Source of the DNA: Lachnospiraceae bacterium
GTDB lineage: Bacteria; Bacillota; Clostridia; Lachnospirales; Lachnospiraceae
NCBI GenBank assembly: GCA_017457865.1
Contig: JAFTGN010000034.1
Coordinates: forward strand, 1 to 37,910
Direction: 5' to 3'
DNA length: 37,910 nucleotides
The notes beneath the pieces are model-generated. The model had not been told where the DNA came from, ran no database searches, and worked only from the letters and a program-made list of their open reading frames with translations. Position numbers and translations under genes: made by a program. This document shows positions 25,775 to 33,183 of this stretch, one piece after another (the stretch's first letter is position 1; each line of letters opens with the position of its first letter).

Positions 25775-25820
25775 AATAACAAGCGAAACCATTTTACAAA
25801 AGGAAGAGGAATTGCATTGC

Positions 25821-26393
25821 ATGGAGCATTTTATTCATAAACTAAAAAAGTATCAGCCCTATAACGAGCAGGAGGATACTGACAAAAAATTGATGTTGGA
25901 GTTATTACAGATTCAGCCAGATATTTTTGAGCGTACCTGCTTAGCGGCGCATATGACGGCATCTGCATGGGTGGTCAATAAGGATTGGACCAGGGTATTG
26001 TTGGCATATCATAACCTGTATCAGTCATGGGCATGGCTGGGCGGTCATGCAGATGGAGAGAAGGATCTACTGCAAGTGGCACTTCGGGAAGTACAGGAAG
26101 AAAGCAGCATCCAGTCAGTTGTTCCTGTGAAAGAAGAAATTTATTCCATAGAAATTTTGCCAGTGTGTGGACATGAAAAAAGAGGGATTTACGTACCAAC
26201 ACACCTGCACTTGAATGTGACCTATTTGTTGCAGGCAGATGACAGGGAGCAGATCCACATTAAAGCAGACGAAAACAGTGCAGTGGGATGGTTTCCTATA
26301 GAGGAAGCCGTCATGAAGTCTGCCGAGCCATGGATGCGAGAGCGGATTTATCGGAAGTTGAATGAGAAATTGGAGAGATGGATAGAACAGTAA
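25821..26393 (+). CDS. NUDIX hydrolase
   Basis: Predicted pyrophosphohydrolase acting on a nucleoside-diphosphate-linked compound; substrate unknown. The ~190-residue protein contains a Nudix box, GGHADGEKDLLQVALREVQE followed by ES, with the metal-binding glutamates of REVQEE. A helical N-terminal extension of ~50 residues (MEHFIHKLKKYQPYNEQED) precedes the fold, and VLLAYHNLYQSWAWLGGHAD is the lead-in strand. ATG 25821 is taken as start; TTG 25812 in the same frame is possible and sits nearer to AGAGGA. The SDR gene begins 15 bases after its stop, so the two are probably co-translated. Confidence 0.9.
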   Translation: MEHFIHKLKKYQPYNEQEDTDKKLMLELLQIQPDIFERTCLAAHMTASAWVVNKDWTRVLLAYHNLYQSWAWLGGHADGEKDLLQVALREVQEESSIQSVVPVKEEIYSIEILPVCGHEKRGIYVPTHLHLNVTYLLQADDREQIHIKADENSAVGWFPIEEAVMKSAEPWMRERIYRKLNEKLERWIEQ

Positions 26394-26407
26394 AGGAAGG
26401 GAACGCC

Positions 26408-27121
26408 ATGTTTCAAGGAAAAGTAGCAGTCATCACCGGTGGTGCTCATGGAATCGGGAAGTGTATTGCAGAGGAATTTCAGAAAAAGGGTGCCGTCGTG
26501 TATGTCATTGACAAGGCAGAAGGAAATCATTTTGTAGGGGATATTTCGAAAAAAGAAACGTTGGAAGAGTTTACAGCCTATGTCATACAGGAGCAGGGGC
26601 ACATTGATTATCTGGTCAACAATGCACTGCCTTTGATGAAGGGGATCGATACCTGTACGTATGAGGAATTCCAATATGGCCTCTCCGTAGGAGTGACCGC
26701 ACCATTTTATTTGTCAAAGCTGTTTGCAACCTATTTCAGTCACGGTGGTTCTATCATCAACATTTCTTCTTCCAGAGATCGGATGAGTCAGCCCCAGACC
26801 GAAAGTTATACTGCCGCAAAAGGCGGTATTGCGGCTCTGACCCATGCCATGGCGGTTAGTTTTTCTGGAAGAATTCGTGTGAATTCCATTTCTCCGGGAT
26901 GGATTGATACGGATGATACCGTGTACGAGGGTCCGGATGCCCGGCAGCAGCCAGCAGGGCGGGTGGGGAATCCACGGGACATTGCCAATCTGGTACTGTT
27001 TTTGTGTTCCGATCAGGCTGGTTTTATCACAGGAGAAAATATCTGCATTGACGGTGGGATGACGAAGCAGATGATTTATCATGGAGACAATGGATGGAGA
27101 TTGGAGGAAATGGCATTATGA
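26408..27121 (+). CDS. Short-chain dehydrogenase/reductase (SDR)
   Basis: NAD(P)-dependent oxidoreductase of the classical SDR family, 237 residues, cytoplasmic. The cofactor motif TGGAHGIG lies at 10-17, NNAL (usually NNAG) at 71-74, the serine in INISSS near 121, and the catalytic YTAAK with Tyr134 and Lys138. The C-terminal VNSISPGWIDTDD and FITGENICIDGGMT are standard. ATG 26408 follows AAGGAAGGG. The substrate is unknown; the upstream NUDIX gene 14 bases away suggests a shared role. Its stop overlaps the converging permease gene by 6 bases, with no terminator between them. Confidence 0.93.
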   Translation: MFQGKVAVITGGAHGIGKCIAEEFQKKGAVVYVIDKAEGNHFVGDISKKETLEEFTAYVIQEQGHIDYLVNNALPLMKGIDTCTYEEFQYGLSVGVTAPFYLSKLFATYFSHGGSIINISSSRDRMSQPQTESYTAAKGGIAALTHAMAVSFSGRIRVNSISPGWIDTDDTVYEGPDARQQPAGRVGNPRDIANLVLFLCSDQAGFITGENICIDGGMTKQMIYHGDNGWRLEEMAL

Positions 27122-27889
27122 TTTTTTCTCTCCTGTTTGCCAAGGGGTAAATTGGGAAAACAGCATACCGATGGCTTTGTCCATTAATACACCAATAATA
27201 CCGATGACAATCATACATACAATCACCACATTTGACTGCATCATACTTCTTGCATTGCTCATTCGGTAGCCGATGCCAGTTGTGGCAGCAATTAGTTCTG
27301 CGGCGACAACTGCCATCCAGGCAATGCCCAACCCTAATTTTAAACCAACTAGAATATGTGGTAATGCGTGTGGCAAATATACCTTTGTAAAGGTATTCCA
27401 TGGGGTTAATTGATATAAACGAGCCACTTCTATGTAACCTTTTGGGGTGTTTTCTATGCCGTTTTGTGTATTAACCAGAATGGGAAAAAATGCGGCTAAT
27501 ACAATGATGACAACTTTAGATAATTCTCCAATTCCACACCATAAAATAACCAATGGAATCCAAGCAATCATTGGAATTTGGCGGATTACTGTTACAATGG
27601 GCAAAAACAATTCTTTTACTGTTGGAAACATCCCCATCAGTGATCCAAGTACAATGCCCAACAGTGCAGATACCAGATATCCTTTTACAACCCTGTATAA
27701 ACTAACCAGCAAATCTTGCTGTAATTGACCGGATTGTATCATTTCTTGAAATGTGATTCCCACCTTTGGAATGCTTGGCAATATTCCAGAGGGAATTGAA
27801 CCGTAAGTTGTGACATAAAACCAAAGAAGGAGAATAAGTACAGGGATAATCAATCCCATTATGGTTTTTCTGATGGAATCTTTTTTCAT
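27116..27889 (-). CDS. ABC transporter permease (SsuC/TauC type)
   Basis: Inner-membrane subunit of a nitrate/sulfonate/taurine-type importer, 257 residues with about six membrane helices. The BPD_transp_1 EAA loop is visible as GYIEVARLYQLTPWNTFTKV followed by LPHALPHILVG, where the ATPase docks. TGIGYRMSNARSMM is a further family segment. GGAG precedes the ATG, 18 bases after the ATPase stop. It is the last gene of the operon SBP - DUF1254/1214 - ATPase - permease. Substrate specificity is not set by this subunit. Confidence 0.93.
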   Translation of the reverse strand: MKKDSIRKTIMGLIIPVLILLLWFYVTTYGSIPSGILPSIPKVGITFQEMIQSGQLQQDLLVSLYRVVKGYLVSALLGIVLGSLMGMFPTVKELFLPIVTVIRQIPMIAWIPLVILWCGIGELSKVVIIVLAAFFPILVNTQNGIENTPKGYIEVARLYQLTPWNTFTKVYLPHALPHILVGLKLGLGIAWMAVVAAELIAATTGIGYRMSNARSMMQSNVVIVCMIVIGIIGVLMDKAIGMLFSQFTPWQTGEKKS

Positions 27890-27907
27890 AATTGCGTCTC
27901 CTGTTTA

Positions 27908-28720
27908 TTAAATCATATATTCTGCTTCACACTCATGTGCGGAATCTTCAAAAAAGTAGTCATAGATTTTTTTCTTATATTTTGCAAACAATGCACTTCC
28001 TCGCTTTTTGGATTCGATTGGATCAGGTGTGATAATTTCTTTGATTTCTCCCGGTCTTGCAGACATAACCACGATCCGATCCCCCAAATAAATGGCTTCA
28101 TCAATGTCGTGTGTGACCATTATCATAGTAGTGTTTTCTTTTGCCTGAATTCTCAGAATTTCTTTTTGCATCTGAATTCTGGTCAGAGCATCCAGCGCTC
28201 CAAAAGGTTCATCCAAAAGAAGAATGGTAGGATTGTTGGCAAGTCCTCTGGCAATGGCAGCTCTTTGGGACATGCCTCCTGATAACTGACTGGGATAACT
28301 GTTTGCAAAATCTTTTAGTCCTACTAACTCTAAGTGTTCCGTTACCTTTTGCATGCGTTCTTCTTTAGATAAATGCTTCAATCCAAAGCCCACATTATCT
28401 TTTATTTTTAACCATGGAAGCAATCTATGATCTTGAAATACCATTCCACATTTTGGCCCGGGGCCGGTAACGGCATGTCCATTTCGTTTCACAATACCAT
28501 TTTCATGGGGAACAAGGCCGCATATGATTTTCAATAATGTACTTTTGCCACAGCCACTGTGTCCTACAATTGTAATAAATTCTCCTTTTTTCACTTGCAG
28601 ATTGATGTCATGCAGGATATCAATGGGTTGTTTGTCTACCACAAATTGTTTATTCAGATGCTGTACATTGACAATCCATTCATCTGTGGCTTTTGTGGCA
28701 TTTTTTGTAATATCATTCAT
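27908..28720 (-). CDS. ABC transporter ATP-binding protein (SsuB/TauB type)
   Basis: Energising subunit of the same importer, 270 residues. Walker A GHSGCGKST is at 53-61, the Q-loop is in GMVFQDHRLLPWL, the signature is LSGGMSQRAAIAR, Walker B LLLDEPFGALD and the H-loop VTHDIDEA. The start is ATG 28720, whose A-T-G overlaps the TGA of the upstream DUF1254/1214 gene as ATGA, a sign of translational coupling; GGGAGG lies upstream. An in-frame start further upstream (28762) would sit inside the previous gene and is rejected. A C-terminal extension of ~25 residues (FFEDSAHECEAEYMI) is unusual. Confidence 0.95.
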   Translation of the reverse strand: MNDITKNATKATDEWIVNVQHLNKQFVVDKQPIDILHDINLQVKKGEFITIVGHSGCGKSTLLKIICGLVPHENGIVKRNGHAVTGPGPKCGMVFQDHRLLPWLKIKDNVGFGLKHLSKEERMQKVTEHLELVGLKDFANSYPSQLSGGMSQRAAIARGLANNPTILLLDEPFGALDALTRIQMQKEILRIQAKENTTMIMVTHDIDEAIYLGDRIVVMSARPGEIKEIITPDPIESKKRGSALFAKYKKKIYDYFFEDSAHECEAEYMI

Positions 28721-30069
28721 GCCAAATCCTCCCTTGATTTTTCTACATATGGTGGTTTCCATTCTCCGTGAAGGACATTTGTTTCTGGCAAATAGATGCG
28801 GAAAAACAGCAGCACCTCTTCCCCATCAATGGGGAGCCAGTTGCGTTGTTTTTCTCCTTTCGGACGTTCTTTTTGGATATATAAATCAAGACTACCGTTC
28901 TCATGAAAAATCAAATCATCCTCAGAACCGATTTTATAGCGGTCAATTTCATTGTCAATCAGATACAATCCTTTGCGGGTGTATGCGGAAATAGACCAGT
29001 AACCATACTTTTTGACAGCAGGTAAATTGCCATTTTCAAAATGAATTACATATTTTAAATTTCCAGAAATAGGGTCTCCATCTCTATCCTGAAATGTGGT
29101 AGGATAGATGGCTGCTTCTGGTGGATTGGGCATAGGGCCCCATTGGAAGGCATAAGCACGTTCTCTGTAATTCACGGTATCTGTCTTTAGGTTCAAAGTG
29201 TACACCCAGTGATTCTGCTCATGAGCAGTTTTTGTATTTGCCATTTCATCGATTATCAAATCAACTTGTTCTGGAATCTTTTTTAACAGTTTTATTAATC
29301 CTGTATCATTAAATTGTTCAAATTTAAAATGCTTTCCAGGGCCAATTCCATAACTGATATATTTTTCTGTCTGAATGCGGTCTGTGCCGGTAGGCGGAAA
29401 CAACAGACTGTATTGGTTGAAGATTGAAAAAAATTCCTCTAAGGATAGCGTTTTAATTTTGCCATAGAATATGTAATCATATGCTGGATTATATATTCCA
29501 TCCGGAGCCGTATATGGCTGATGGAGATAGCGCAAAGGGGTGACGATGGATAAATCCTGTAATCTTACCACTTCGGCAATATCCTCTTTGTTTTTTACCT
29601 GGATGCGGAGCAAAACCGATGCCAAATTGGTGGGAATGGGGATGATGGTTGTGCGTGCAGGTGCTTCACCGGAAAAATCAGGTCCTGCCAAAAGGTAATT
29701 CTGTTCTTCTTCATTCCCTAATCCACCGCTTCCAATCACTGCTACTGGATTGCCATATGCATCTGCAATCTGTAACGTATAAAAACGGTCTGTCTGAGGC
29801 TTGTGATAGAATAGTGCATCTTCCCCCAAATCCAGTGTCATAATGGAATACAACACATCCATATTGATTCCTCCATGGAGGTTGTTTTTTGCATGCCAAT
29901 ATTCGCGTGCATGGGAAAACTGATTATAAGGTGACTTGCCCAATTCATCATTTGCTTTGATGACGTTGGTTCGGTTCTGGGCATATAACACACTTTGCAC
30001 GAAAGGATATGCAAAGAAATAAGCATCTAAAATTGTCTGATAAAGTTCCTGATTCGGTCGAAATACCAT
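28717..30069 (-). CDS. DUF1254/DUF1214 domain protein in an ABC importer operon
   Basis: A 450-residue protein with the DUF1254 module in its N-terminal half (TILDAYFFAYPFVQSVLYAQ, NMDVLYSIMTLDLGEDAL, FYTLQIADAYGNPV) and the DUF1214 module at the C-terminus (RAYAFQWGPMPNPPEAAIYP, WSISAYTRKGLYLIDNEI, DLYIQKERPKGEKQRNWLP). These families are widespread, mostly in proteobacteria, with no established biochemical activity. No signal peptide is seen, so it should be cytoplasmic. ATG 30069 is chosen; GGAGG lies ~12 bases upstream, and a TTG at 30087 overlaps that ribosome site. It sits between the binding-protein gene and the ATPase gene and overlaps the latter by 4 bases, so it is an integral operon member, perhaps acting on the imported compound. 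Confidence 0.88.
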   Translation of the reverse strand: MVFRPNQELYQTILDAYFFAYPFVQSVLYAQNRTNVIKANDELGKSPYNQFSHAREYWHAKNNLHGGINMDVLYSIMTLDLGEDALFYHKPQTDRFYTLQIADAYGNPVAVIGSGGLGNEEEQNYLLAGPDFSGEAPARTTIIPIPTNLASVLLRIQVKNKEDIAEVVRLQDLSIVTPLRYLHQPYTAPDGIYNPAYDYIFYGKIKTLSLEEFFSIFNQYSLLFPPTGTDRIQTEKYISYGIGPGKHFKFEQFNDTGLIKLLKKIPEQVDLIIDEMANTKTAHEQNHWVYTLNLKTDTVNYRERAYAFQWGPMPNPPEAAIYPTTFQDRDGDPISGNLKYVIHFENGNLPAVKKYGYWSISAYTRKGLYLIDNEIDRYKIGSEDDLIFHENGSLDLYIQKERPKGEKQRNWLPIDGEEVLLFFRIYLPETNVLHGEWKPPYVEKSREDLA

Positions 30070-30097
30070 TGAAATAAAAACCTCCAAATTACATCAT

Positions 30098-31150
30098 TTA
30101 TTCTGCATGGATATCAGCAGCTTTTTCATAAAATGAACCATCGATATAGGATGTCACATCAACGGATTCTGTGATAATGTGCTGATCCAGCAGCCATGCA
30201 TTTAATGCGTTATAATAATCAAAATGGTCACTGAAAATTTGCGGATTTAATGTAAGTAATTCAGGATCAAACTGATGATCCGTTTCATAAATTTCCGCTG
30301 AGATTAGGGAGGTTTCTTCCGCTGCATAGAAGAGTGATGGATTTTCTTTGGCATCTTCATATGCTCGAATCAATGCTTGATTGATGGCAACTGCAACTTC
30401 CGGGTGGTCATTTAATACTGCATTTCGTATCACGGCAACGGTTGTTCCATATCCATCCGGAATTTCTACACCGCTGTCTAAAAGGTTTCCCATGCCCAGT
30501 GATGCAAAATAAGCCAATGTGGTGGAAACAGAAACACAAGCATCTACTTCGTTATTTGTGAGTAGAGGAGTGGGGTCTGCTGCATTTACAATTTCAACTT
30601 TACTTAAATCAATATCATTGGCAACTGCATATTTTTCCCAGAAATACTGAATGGCAGTTCCCTGAGTGACAATGACTTTTTTTCCCTCTAAATCCTTTGG
30701 CTCTTTGATTTGGTCATTGATGACCAAAATACCATATTGCACACCACTATCTAATGCGGCAATGGTGCGAATGTCGATTCCGTTACTTTTGCTGATAAAA
30801 GAAGGGAAATCGCCGTAAAAAGCACCATCAATGGCACCAGATGCAAGTGCTTCATTGATTTCAGGACCTCCTTGACTGAAAGTGCAAAAAGAAAATGTAT
30901 ACCCTACTTTGTTTAATTCCTCTTCAAAGTATTGTTGGTCATATGCCAAATTTCCCAAAGAAGCATTGAAATCGCCATCCTGTCCAATGACTCCGATTTT
31001 TAATTCTGCAAGTTCGGCGGATGTGTTCGTTGATACGGATTCTGGAGTGGATTCCTGCTTTTTTACTTCGGGATTACCACAACCAGTTAATCCTAAGGTG
31101 AGTATGGCTGAGAAAAGTAAGCCTGCTGTCAGTTTTTTGAATTGAATCAT
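30098..31150 (-). CDS. TauA/SsuA/NMT1-type substrate-binding lipoprotein
   Basis: Extracellular solute receptor of the importer, 350 residues, lipid-anchored. The signal peptide MIQFKKLTAGLLFSAILTLG ends in the lipobox LTGC (Cys24). The mature domain begins at ~50 with LKIGVIGQDGDFNASLGNLA, then EINEALASGAIDGAFYGDFP, DLEGKKVIVTQGTAIQYF and EVDACVSVSTTLAYFASLG, the two-lobed periplasmic-binding type 2 fold. Relatives bind taurine, alkanesulfonates, nitrate or pyrimidine precursors; the ligand here is open. AGGAGG precedes the ATG. It is the first gene after the operon promoter, 28 bases upstream of the DUF1254/1214 gene. Confidence 0.92.
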   Translation of the reverse strand: MIQFKKLTAGLLFSAILTLGLTGCGNPEVKKQESTPESVSTNTSAELAELKIGVIGQDGDFNASLGNLAYDQQYFEEELNKVGYTFSFCTFSQGGPEINEALASGAIDGAFYGDFPSFISKSNGIDIRTIAALDSGVQYGILVINDQIKEPKDLEGKKVIVTQGTAIQYFWEKYAVANDIDLSKVEIVNAADPTPLLTNNEVDACVSVSTTLAYFASLGMGNLLDSGVEIPDGYGTTVAVIRNAVLNDHPEVAVAINQALIRAYEDAKENPSLFYAAEETSLISAEIYETDHQFDPELLTLNPQIFSDHFDYYNALNAWLLDQHIITESVDVTSYIDGSFYEKAADIHAE

Positions 31151-31198
31151 AATAGTTGTCCTCCTAAATCATAGTAAACATATAAAAATTGTAGATTT

Positions 31199-31227
31199 AT
31201 TGTAAGGAATATGCTAGAATAAGTAAA
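31199..31227 (-). promoter_or_regulatory. Promoter of the SBP-DUF1254-ABC operon
   Basis: On the minus strand TTTACT (31227-31222), 17-base spacer, TACAAT (31204-31199). The start would be near 31192, about 42 bases before the binding-protein ATG. Confidence 0.7.
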
Positions 31228-31257
31228 GAAACAAAAATTCCAAACTGTATATTTTTC

Positions 31258-31277
31258 GACATTTTTGCAAAAGTGTC
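31258..31277. promoter_or_regulatory. Palindromic operator candidate for the TetR regulator
   Basis: GACATTTTTGCAAAAGTGTC is a 20-bp palindrome with one mismatched pair (9 of 10). It lies 26 bases before the tetR ATG and 31 bases upstream of the -35 of the divergent operon. TATATT at 31248-31253 may be the tetR -10, which would place this site at the tetR start point. Confidence 0.65.
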
Positions 31278-31302
31278 TCATTCAAAGGGAGAATAACAGC
31301 AG

Positions 31303-31872
31303 ATGACAATCAGAAATTCAAAAAATAAAACAGAAAGAAAATTGAAACTGTATTTGATTGATCGGATGGCAAAGATGCCTTTGCAACAAATCAAAGTGGT
31401 GGATATTTGTGAGGACTGTGAAATACATCGTTCCACTTTTTATCATCATTATTGTGACGTATATGATCTGGCGGAGCAAATTGCGGATGACTTTTTTATA
31501 GAGTTGCAGCACTTATCAGAGGATATCATTCGAAAGAATCAAGAGTATAACGAAGGGGCAAGTGCATTTTTGGATTTTTTACAGGAAAATAAACAGCTTA
31601 CCAGTGCATTTCTTTCTTGCAATATGCGATCTTCTTTTATCAAAAGGTATCGGGATATTATGTCTAAATTTGTATTGGATCGAGTTATTGTAAAATATCC
31701 AGAATTCGAGAAAATAAACACGAGAAAACAGACTTTAATGATTGATTATATGATGTCTGGGTTCATTCTTTACATATTGGATTTTTTGGAAAGCGAAAAA
31801 TCTTTTCAACCCTCTGACTTGGAGGTGCTGACATCCATGTGCAATCATATCATTCAGATGCAAATTGGATAG
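31303..31872 (+). CDS. TetR/AcrR-family transcriptional regulator
   Basis: A 189-residue ligand-responsive repressor. The N-terminal HTH (residues ~10-55) reads LKLYLIDRMAKMPLQQIKVV then the recognition part IHRSTFYHHYCDVYDLAEQI, the invariant TetR pattern (S/T-x-FYxHF-like). The C-terminal ~120 residues form the helical ligand/dimer domain with an ILYILDFLESEKSFQPSDLE end. It diverges from the importer operon, with a 20-bp palindrome between, so it very probably controls the operon and itself. The inducer may be the transported compound or its product. GGGAG precedes the ATG. Confidence 0.9.
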   Translation: MTIRNSKNKTERKLKLYLIDRMAKMPLQQIKVVDICEDCEIHRSTFYHHYCDVYDLAEQIADDFFIELQHLSEDIIRKNQEYNEGASAFLDFLQENKQLTSAFLSCNMRSSFIKRYRDIMSKFVLDRVIVKYPEFEKINTRKQTLMIDYMMSGFILYILDFLESEKSFQPSDLEVLTSMCNHIIQMQIG

Positions 31873-32015
31873 ATATCTGGAATGATTGGGCAGAATAAGG
31901 ATGATTGGATGTATTGGCATTGAATCAAAAGGCAATTTTTGGTATTATATGAGTATAGTTATTGAAAGAAGATGTTTTATAATGAGCACATTGTGTTAGG
32001 AGGGAGTAAAGCAAA

Positions 32016-32498
32016 ATGAGTGAGTATGTGATTCGATTAAAAATCAGTGAAGAGAAAGATTTGTATCATCCGTTGGATGCGGACTGGCAGTTATGGAATG
32101 ATGATGTGGTTTCTTATGTGATGCACAAATACAGTGAAAAACATTTTGGGGAGAAGCCGGTGCTTTATATTGTCAGCGATCAACCAGTGAATGACAAAAG
32201 AGTGAGAGCGTCTTTTCAGAAGCAGATGACGGCAGAAATGGAACTGCTGAAAAAAGAGAAGAGAATGAGTAACATAAAACAGCTTCGTCTGTTCCTGATC
32301 GGTTTGGTATTTATTTCACTCTGGCTTTTTCTGAGTGCCAGGATGGACGGTGTCTGGCCGGAAGTTCTTTCAATCGTTGGTTCATTTTCTGTGTGGGAAG
32401 CTGCCAATATATGGATTGTGGGGAAACCGGAACTTCGTATGAGAAAACGTCGACTACAGTATCTGGCAGAGACAGAAATTGTATTTGAACAGGCGTGA
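32016..32498 (+). CDS. Conserved-looking small membrane protein, unknown function
   Basis: A 160-residue protein starting at ATG 32016 after GGAGGGAG. The N-terminal half is soluble and mixed, with DADWQLWNDDVVSYVMHKYS and a basic coiled segment at 65-85; two membrane helices follow at ~90-107 (RLFLIGLVFISLWLFL) and ~115-135 (VLSIVGSFSVWEAANIWIV), ending in a basic tail RMRKRRLQYLAETEI. I do not recognise a family. The gene lies between tetR and tag, about 47 bases upstream of tag, and may be co-transcribed with it. Confidence 0.7.
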   Translation: MSEYVIRLKISEEKDLYHPLDADWQLWNDDVVSYVMHKYSEKHFGEKPVLYIVSDQPVNDKRVRASFQKQMTAEMELLKKEKRMSNIKQLRLFLIGLVFISLWLFLSARMDGVWPEVLSIVGSFSVWEAANIWIVGKPELRMRKRRLQYLAETEIVFEQA

Positions 32499-32544
32499 TG
32501 GAACTCAAAGAAACAGGGCAGACATTCATTCAGAAAGGAGTACC

Positions 32545-33111
32545 ATGTCAGAATTTAAAAGATGTTTTTGGGTGAACATGAAAAACCCGGTGTATATTAA
32601 ATACCATGATGAGGAATGGGGTCGTCCATGTCATGAGGAACAGCAGTTGTATGAACTTTTGTTGTTGGAATGTTTTCAGGCAGGATTGTCATGGGAGTGC
32701 GTGTTAAATAAGCGAGAGAATTTCCGAAAGGCGTATGATGGTTTTGACATTGATCAGGTCATTCAGTATGATGACAAAAAGATAGAAGCATTGCTGACCG
32801 ACAGCGGAATCATCCGAAATCGTCTAAAGGTCAAAGCGAGTGTGAAAAACAGTATTGTGTTCAAGCAGATTCAGGCTGAATATGGAAGCTTTGATCGTTA
32901 CATATGGGGATTTACAGATGGAAACAGTATAGAGGAAAGCTGTGAACTGCGCACAAGCAGTCCTTTGTCAGACACCATTTCAAAAGATTTGAAGAAAAGA
33001 GGGATGACATTCGTGGGTACCACCATCATATATTCTTATCTTCAGGCAATCGGGGTGTTGCATGCCCATACAAAAGAATGTTTCTGTTATACCGGAAAGA
33101 AAGGCAAATGA
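32545..33111 (+). CDS. tag: DNA-3-methyladenine glycosylase I
   Basis: Removes 3-methyladenine from alkylated DNA in base-excision repair. ATG 32545 follows AAAGGAG; the upstream in-frame start (32479) lies inside the previous gene and is rejected. 188 residues, the normal length. Family motifs: RCFW and YIKYHDEEWGRPCHEE at the start, CFQAGLSWECVLNKRENFR, DSGIIRNRLKVKA, LKKRGMTFVGTTIIYSYLQA and the end HAHTKECFCYTG. The Cys of RCFW, the His of YHDEEWG and the C-terminal His/Cys match the structural zinc ligands of E. coli Tag. A terminator follows. Confidence 0.95.
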   Translation: MSEFKRCFWVNMKNPVYIKYHDEEWGRPCHEEQQLYELLLLECFQAGLSWECVLNKRENFRKAYDGFDIDQVIQYDDKKIEALLTDSGIIRNRLKVKASVKNSIVFKQIQAEYGSFDRYIWGFTDGNSIEESCELRTSSPLSDTISKDLKKRGMTFVGTTIIYSYLQAIGVLHAHTKECFCYTGKKGK

Positions 33112-33120
33112 GAATGATAA

Positions 33121-33162
33121 GAAAAACTCAAGCAGGAGAATTCCCTCCCACTTGAGTTTTTC
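33121..33162. terminator. Bidirectional terminator between tag and glgB
   Basis: GAAAAACTCAAG (33121-33132) pairs perfectly with CTTGAGTTTTTC (33151-33162), with A- and T-runs included in the stem, so it serves both converging genes. Confidence 0.9.
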
Positions 33163-33183
33163 TTGCTTTATAGGAAATTCCTA

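Noticed and set aside
29649-29843. Plus-strand frames inside the DUF1254/DUF1214 gene
   Set aside because: The minus-strand frame has clear domain motifs and operon spacing; the plus frames have no ribosome site.
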